Source: Methylacidiphilum caldifontis (GTDB taxonomy: Bacteria > Verrucomicrobiota > Verrucomicrobiia > Methylacidiphilales > CAMAQI01). From it: a stretch of 17,422 bases of DNA. Position numbers and translations under genes: made by a program. The first letter of the stretch is position 1; each line of letters starts with the position of its first letter. The notes beneath the pieces are model-generated. The model saw only the letters and a program-made list of their open reading frames with translations, had not been told where the DNA came from and searched no databases. Location: NCBI GenBank assembly GCA_945860255.1, contig CAMAQI010000036.1:1-17422 (forward strand). The letters run 5' to 3'. This document shows, piece after piece, positions 14,753-17,422 of this stretch.

Positions 14753-14770
14753 AATTTACAGAGGTAAATT
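14753..14770. promoter_or_regulatory. Second dyad in the tetR-tolC divergent region
   Basis: AATTTAC-AGAG-GTAAATT is a perfect 7-bp inverted repeat 10 bp from the first palindrome and about 44 bp upstream of the tolC-type start. Its sequence is unrelated to the ACCGTC palindrome, so a different regulator or no function at all is possible. Confidence 0.35.
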
Positions 14771-14813
14771 GAGGTGGGATGAAGCGAGAGATGTGCCAAC
14801 AGAGTAACATTCA

Positions 14814-16271
14814 ATGAGACCTATTCGAAATTTTTGGATTTGGGTATACTTCTTGGGAATTTTTCCTTTAGGAGTGACGCTCTCATTTGCGGATGAGGAA
14901 AGTAAGACCTTTTCATTACAAGAATGCATCGATCATGCGCTTCAAAAAAATCCGAATCTTCTCAGTATTAAAGAGAGTTTAGTCAAAAATAAGGGGCTTA
15001 TCGTTGAGGCGGGGGCGGGGGCTTTACCTCAAGTGACCGCAGGGGGGAAACTTCAGACGGAAGATAAAGGCCGTTTTGGGGAGCCTTTTGGGCCTCCTCA
15101 AAATGAAGATTCATGGGGAGTCTCATTGCGTGTGACGCAGGTCGTTTTTGCGGGAGGAAAACAAAATGCGGCGATTGATTCCGCCCGTTTTTTAGAACAA
15201 TCAATTTTGCAAGATATTCAAACCACGGTGGACGAACTTATTTTGGGAATACGACGCTCTTATTATCAGGCGTTATTACAAAGAGATTTAATTCAGGTTT
15301 CCGAAAAATCGATTCAACTTCTTCAAGAGGAGGTGGATCAACAACGAAAAAAACTGGATGCCGGAAGTGCGACAAAGTTTAATGTCCTTCGAGTCGAGGT
15401 GGAGCTTGCCAATGCGAAGCCTCCGTTGATTCGGGCAAAGAATGCCTATCAAAATGCCTTAGCAGAACTTTCTCAGTTAATGGGGTATTCCCTCACGAAA
15501 AATTTAAAATCAGTTCCTTTTCATGTCGGGGGCGACTTTTTACAAGAACCTCCTGTCTTTGAGGTGGAGACCTTTTTAGAGAGAAGTGTTCGACATCGTG
15601 CGGAGTTAAAATCGATTCAACATCAGATTCAATCTCAGGAAAAAAGAGTCAAGGTTCATCGAGCGGCGATGCTTCCTTCTTTTTCGATTTTCGGAGGTTA
15701 CGATTGGTTTAATGATTTTCGCGAAAAAGAGATCGATCGTATAAATGAGGGTTATGTGGCAGGGATTCAAGGGGATTGGAAAATCTTTGATGGTTTCGAG
15801 AGCAAGGCAAAAATCGATCAGACTCGTTCTGAAATCCGTCAGCTTCAGCATCAATGGGAAGATCAGAAATCGACGATCGAACTCCAAGTGCGACGGGGGT
15901 ATTCCAATTTTTTAGAGGCACAAGAGCTTTTGTCGTCTCAACAAAAGAATGTGGAATCGGCCGAAGAGAGTTTGAGACTCGCACGTGTTCGAGAGCAAGC
16001 GGGGGCAGGACTTCAAATTGATATTTTATCAAGTCAAGTGGCGCTCACTCAATCGCGCACCAATGAGATTCAGGCCAAACATGATTTATCGGTCGCTCTT
16101 TCGGAGCTGGAACGATTTACAGGGATTCCAATGGTCCTCTTGGATTCGACCCTACCGATTTCTCAAGATCCTCTTCCTGAAGCAAAAGTGGAGATTCGAC
16201 GTGCCGAGGGGGTAGTTCGTATTCCTGAAAAGAGGCCGGCGACTCCAGAAACCGCTCTTTCAGAGCCATGA
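14814..16271 (+). CDS. TolC family outer-membrane efflux protein
   Basis: This 485-aa protein starts with a Sec signal peptide (core IWVYFLGIFPLGVTLSFA, cleavage before DEES) and has the two OEP repeats of TolC channels. The first contains SLQECIDHALQKNPNLLSIKES, a classic TolC-type opening. Long alpha-helical coiled-coil stretches rich in Gln and Glu follow (about 120-220 and 330-440), with the repeated pattern RRSYYQALL and RRGYSNFLEAQELL. No lipobox Cys was seen, so it is probably not a lipoprotein like OprM. The C-terminal 45 residues are charged and Pro-rich, longer than usual. It is divergent from the tetR-adaptor-pump operon and completes the export machine. The ribosome site is weak. 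Confidence 0.94.
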   Translation: MRPIRNFWIWVYFLGIFPLGVTLSFADEESKTFSLQECIDHALQKNPNLLSIKESLVKNKGLIVEAGAGALPQVTAGGKLQTEDKGRFGEPFGPPQNEDSWGVSLRVTQVVFAGGKQNAAIDSARFLEQSILQDIQTTVDELILGIRRSYYQALLQRDLIQVSEKSIQLLQEEVDQQRKKLDAGSATKFNVLRVEVELANAKPPLIRAKNAYQNALAELSQLMGYSLTKNLKSVPFHVGGDFLQEPPVFEVETFLERSVRHRAELKSIQHQIQSQEKRVKVHRAAMLPSFSIFGGYDWFNDFREKEIDRINEGYVAGIQGDWKIFDGFESKAKIDQTRSEIRQLQHQWEDQKSTIELQVRRGYSNFLEAQELLSSQQKNVESAEESLRLARVREQAGAGLQIDILSSQVALTQSRTNEIQAKHDLSVALSELERFTGIPMVLLDSTLPISQDPLPEAKVEIRRAEGVVRIPEKRPATPETALSEP

Positions 16272-16277
16272 TAGGAA

Positions 16278-16294
16278 GTTTTTAACCTAAAAAC
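16278..16294 (+). terminator. Short AT-rich hairpin after the tolC-type gene
   Basis: GTTTTTA-ACC-TAAAAAC forms a perfect 7-bp stem seven bases after the stop. There is no T-tract behind it, so it is a poor terminator. It also lies where the base-composition skew changes. Confidence 0.3.
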
Positions 16295-16371
16295 GTTCGA
16301 ATATTTGCATTTCTAATGTAAAAAATCGGTTTATTTTTTGCTTTTGATGCGGTTCACCTCCAAGGTAGCTC

Positions 16372-16887
16372 ATGCCTACTCTTTTTGATCCATTGACCGT
16401 CGGAGCCTTTCATCTCCCCCATCGAATCGTTCTCGCCCCTCTCACCCGTTGTCGTACCTCTGAAGGACGGGTTCCCAATGAGCTCATGGTCGACTATTAT
16501 CGTCAACGTTCCTCAGCCGCCCTCATCCTCACTGAAGCGACCGCCATTGACCCATCGGGGGTCGGTTATCCCGATACCCCAGGAATTTGGTCTGAAGATC
16601 AAATCAAGGGTTGGAAAAAGATCACCGATGCCGTTCACGACTCTGGAAGCCTCATTCTCCTTCAACTTTGGCATGTCGGACGAATCTCCGATCCTCTCTA
16701 CCTCAATGGAGAGCTTCCGATCGCCCCCAGTGCCATTGCGGCCAAAGGTCATGTCAGCCTTGTTCGACCCCTCAAGTCGTTCGTCACTCCACGAGCTTTA
16801 AACCTTTCCGAAATTCCGAAATTGATCTCCCTTTATCGTCAGGCCGCAAAGCAAAGACATGCCCGGATGTCTTCGGATTCCAAATAA
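16372..16887 (+). pseudogene. Truncated Old Yellow Enzyme family NADH:flavin oxidoreductase (5' half only)
   Basis: Residues 1-160 match the N-terminal half of an FMN-dependent ene-reductase (NemA/OYE type): MPTLFDPLTVGAFHLPHRIV, LAPLTRCRT at the FMN site, TEATAIDPSGVGYP, and QLWHVGR. OYE proteins are about 350-370 aa. Here homology stops at YRQAAK, just before the expected barrel strand with the family motif for FMN and substrate (usually A.FDGVEIHGANGYL). The last 11 residues (from QRHARM) are antisense to the neighbouring DUF433 gene. The ribosome site AAGG is placed well. Without the second half of the barrel it cannot be an active enzyme. Joined through shared GGCCGCAAAG at 16842-16851. 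Confidence 0.88.
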
Positions 16888-17030
16888 GGAAAATCCGCTA
16901 AAATCGTCTCCTCTTTCATTCCACAAGCCAACATTTCCAAAACATCCTGAACACGGATTCTCATCCCACGAATGCAGGGACGTCCTCCACATTGTTCTGG
17001 GTCAAAGGTGATCCGATCCTTATATTTCAT
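16839..17030 (-). pseudogene. DUF433 antitoxin-like protein, 3'-truncated
   Basis: The 63-aa product reads MKYKDRITFDPEQCGGRPCI, then RGMRIRVQDVLEMLACGMKE, and ends DIRACLCFAA. This is the helix-turn-helix DUF433 family (VapB-like antitoxins, usually about 70-80 aa). The conserved core is intact, but the C-terminal tail is missing: the stop TGA lies on the OYE side of the junction. DUF433 genes commonly precede a DUF5615 PIN-like toxin; none is present, so the antitoxin is orphaned. Start ATG 17030 has AGAG nearby. It might still bind DNA. Confidence 0.75.
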
Positions 17031-17079
17031 GCTCTAATCCTAGCTTCTCCACGCCGGCTTGGCAACTCCGCCTTTTACC

Positions 17080-17292
17080 CAATCCTACAATCTCCACGCA
17101 ATCAATCCTTTTGATTACTTCAAACAGGTCCTGACCGAAATCCCCAAGCACACCAATCGCATCGTCGACCCCCTTACCTCTCTGCCAAACGTTCGTGACT
17201 CCGTCGATGCTGATGGGAGCAGCAAAAAGAGAGTCGTTACGAGATTTAATCGAACGATCTCAGAAGTTCACTGCTGTAGCGGTTCAAAATAA
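17080..17292 (+). pseudogene. IS66-like transposase C-terminal remnant
   Basis: The plus-strand frame reads NLHAINPFDYFKQVLTEIPK, then HTNRIVDPLTSLPN. The NPFDYF-x-x-VL segment and the following run to a PLTSLP stretch resemble the extreme C-terminus of IS66 family transposases (NPYDYLxxVLxRLP...). No upstream transposase domain is present in the window, so only a short tail remains. What follows up to the stop is not recognised. Family assignment is from memory of a short motif. Confidence 0.55.
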
Positions 17293-17329
17293 TCAGGGGG
17301 ATTCAGTGCCATATGGTTAAGGAATGAAT

Positions 17330-17355
17330 GAGGGAGACGCGAAGCGATCTCCCTC
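17330..17355. repeat. Perfect-arm hairpin
   Basis: GAGGGAGA-CGC pairs with GCG-A-TCTCCCTC around a GAA loop, with one bulged A. The stem is strong and GC-rich. No T-tract follows. It lies in the decayed right end and may be part of a mobile-element end or a transcription-stop region. Confidence 0.6.
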
Positions 17356-17398
17356 AGGGAGAGAGTAACGGGAGGTAGAAAGAGAAGCGAAAAAATCC

Positions 17399-17422
17399 AA
17401 ACCTGACGATGAAGTCAGGTTT
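17399..17422. terminator. Hairpin at the right window edge, likely terminator
   Basis: AAACCTGAC (17399-17407) pairs with GTCAGGTTT (17414-17422) around a 6-base loop. On the minus strand it is followed by GGATTTTTTCGC, a usable T-tract, so it probably ends a minus-strand gene that lies to the right. The plus-strand tail lies outside the window. Confidence 0.65.

Overview
The window looks like chromosomal DNA of a Gram-negative bacterium, most likely from the PVC group (Verrucomicrobiota or a relative). The evidence is a GyrA whose quinolone-region context (HVKCAKIVGETMGNYHPHGD) resembles verrucomicrobial GyrA as I remember it, a complete tripartite RND/TolC efflux system (so an outer membrane is present), and several genes without a clear Shine-Dalgarno sequence. 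The phylum call is from memory and not proven.

Layout. (1) 1-4514, all on the minus strand: a sppA-type signal peptide peptidase, two tandem CPBP intramembrane proteases made by a local duplication, a small unknown protein, a weak terminator, a SufR-like winged-helix regulator preceded by a 15-bp direct repeat, and a membrane-anchored protein running off the left edge. (2) 4541-5861: a HAD phosphatase on the plus strand, convergent with a secreted BsuPI-domain protein, with a large imperfect hairpin between them. (3) 5862-7101: a gene-poor stretch, a yefM-yoeB toxin-antitoxin pair whose promoter contains a TGTACA operator core and whose mRNA is probably leaderless, a ~180-bp inverted-repeat element, and a strong bidirectional hairpin. 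(4) 7102-9708: gyrA on the minus strand. (5) 9923-16271: an efflux block, with tetR, adaptor and RND pump on the minus strand and a divergent tolC-type gene. A perfect dyad operator lies inside the tetR promoter. (6) 16372-17422: a decayed junction holding the 5' half of an Old Yellow Enzyme gene, a 3'-truncated DUF433 gene, an IS66-like transposase tail and two hairpins.

Functionally, the left operon concerns membrane proteolysis (SppA cleaves leftover signal peptides; CPBP proteases cut within the membrane). The efflux block is a self-contained, probably autoregulated export machine. The most informative signals are structural: the sppA-tail/CPBP duplication that carries a ghost of the sppA 3' end, a GC-skew flip that coincides with the borders of the efflux block, and the microhomology junction that truncates two genes at once. 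I found no tRNA, rRNA, CRISPR array or phage genes, and no clear case for a wholly new multi-gene system.
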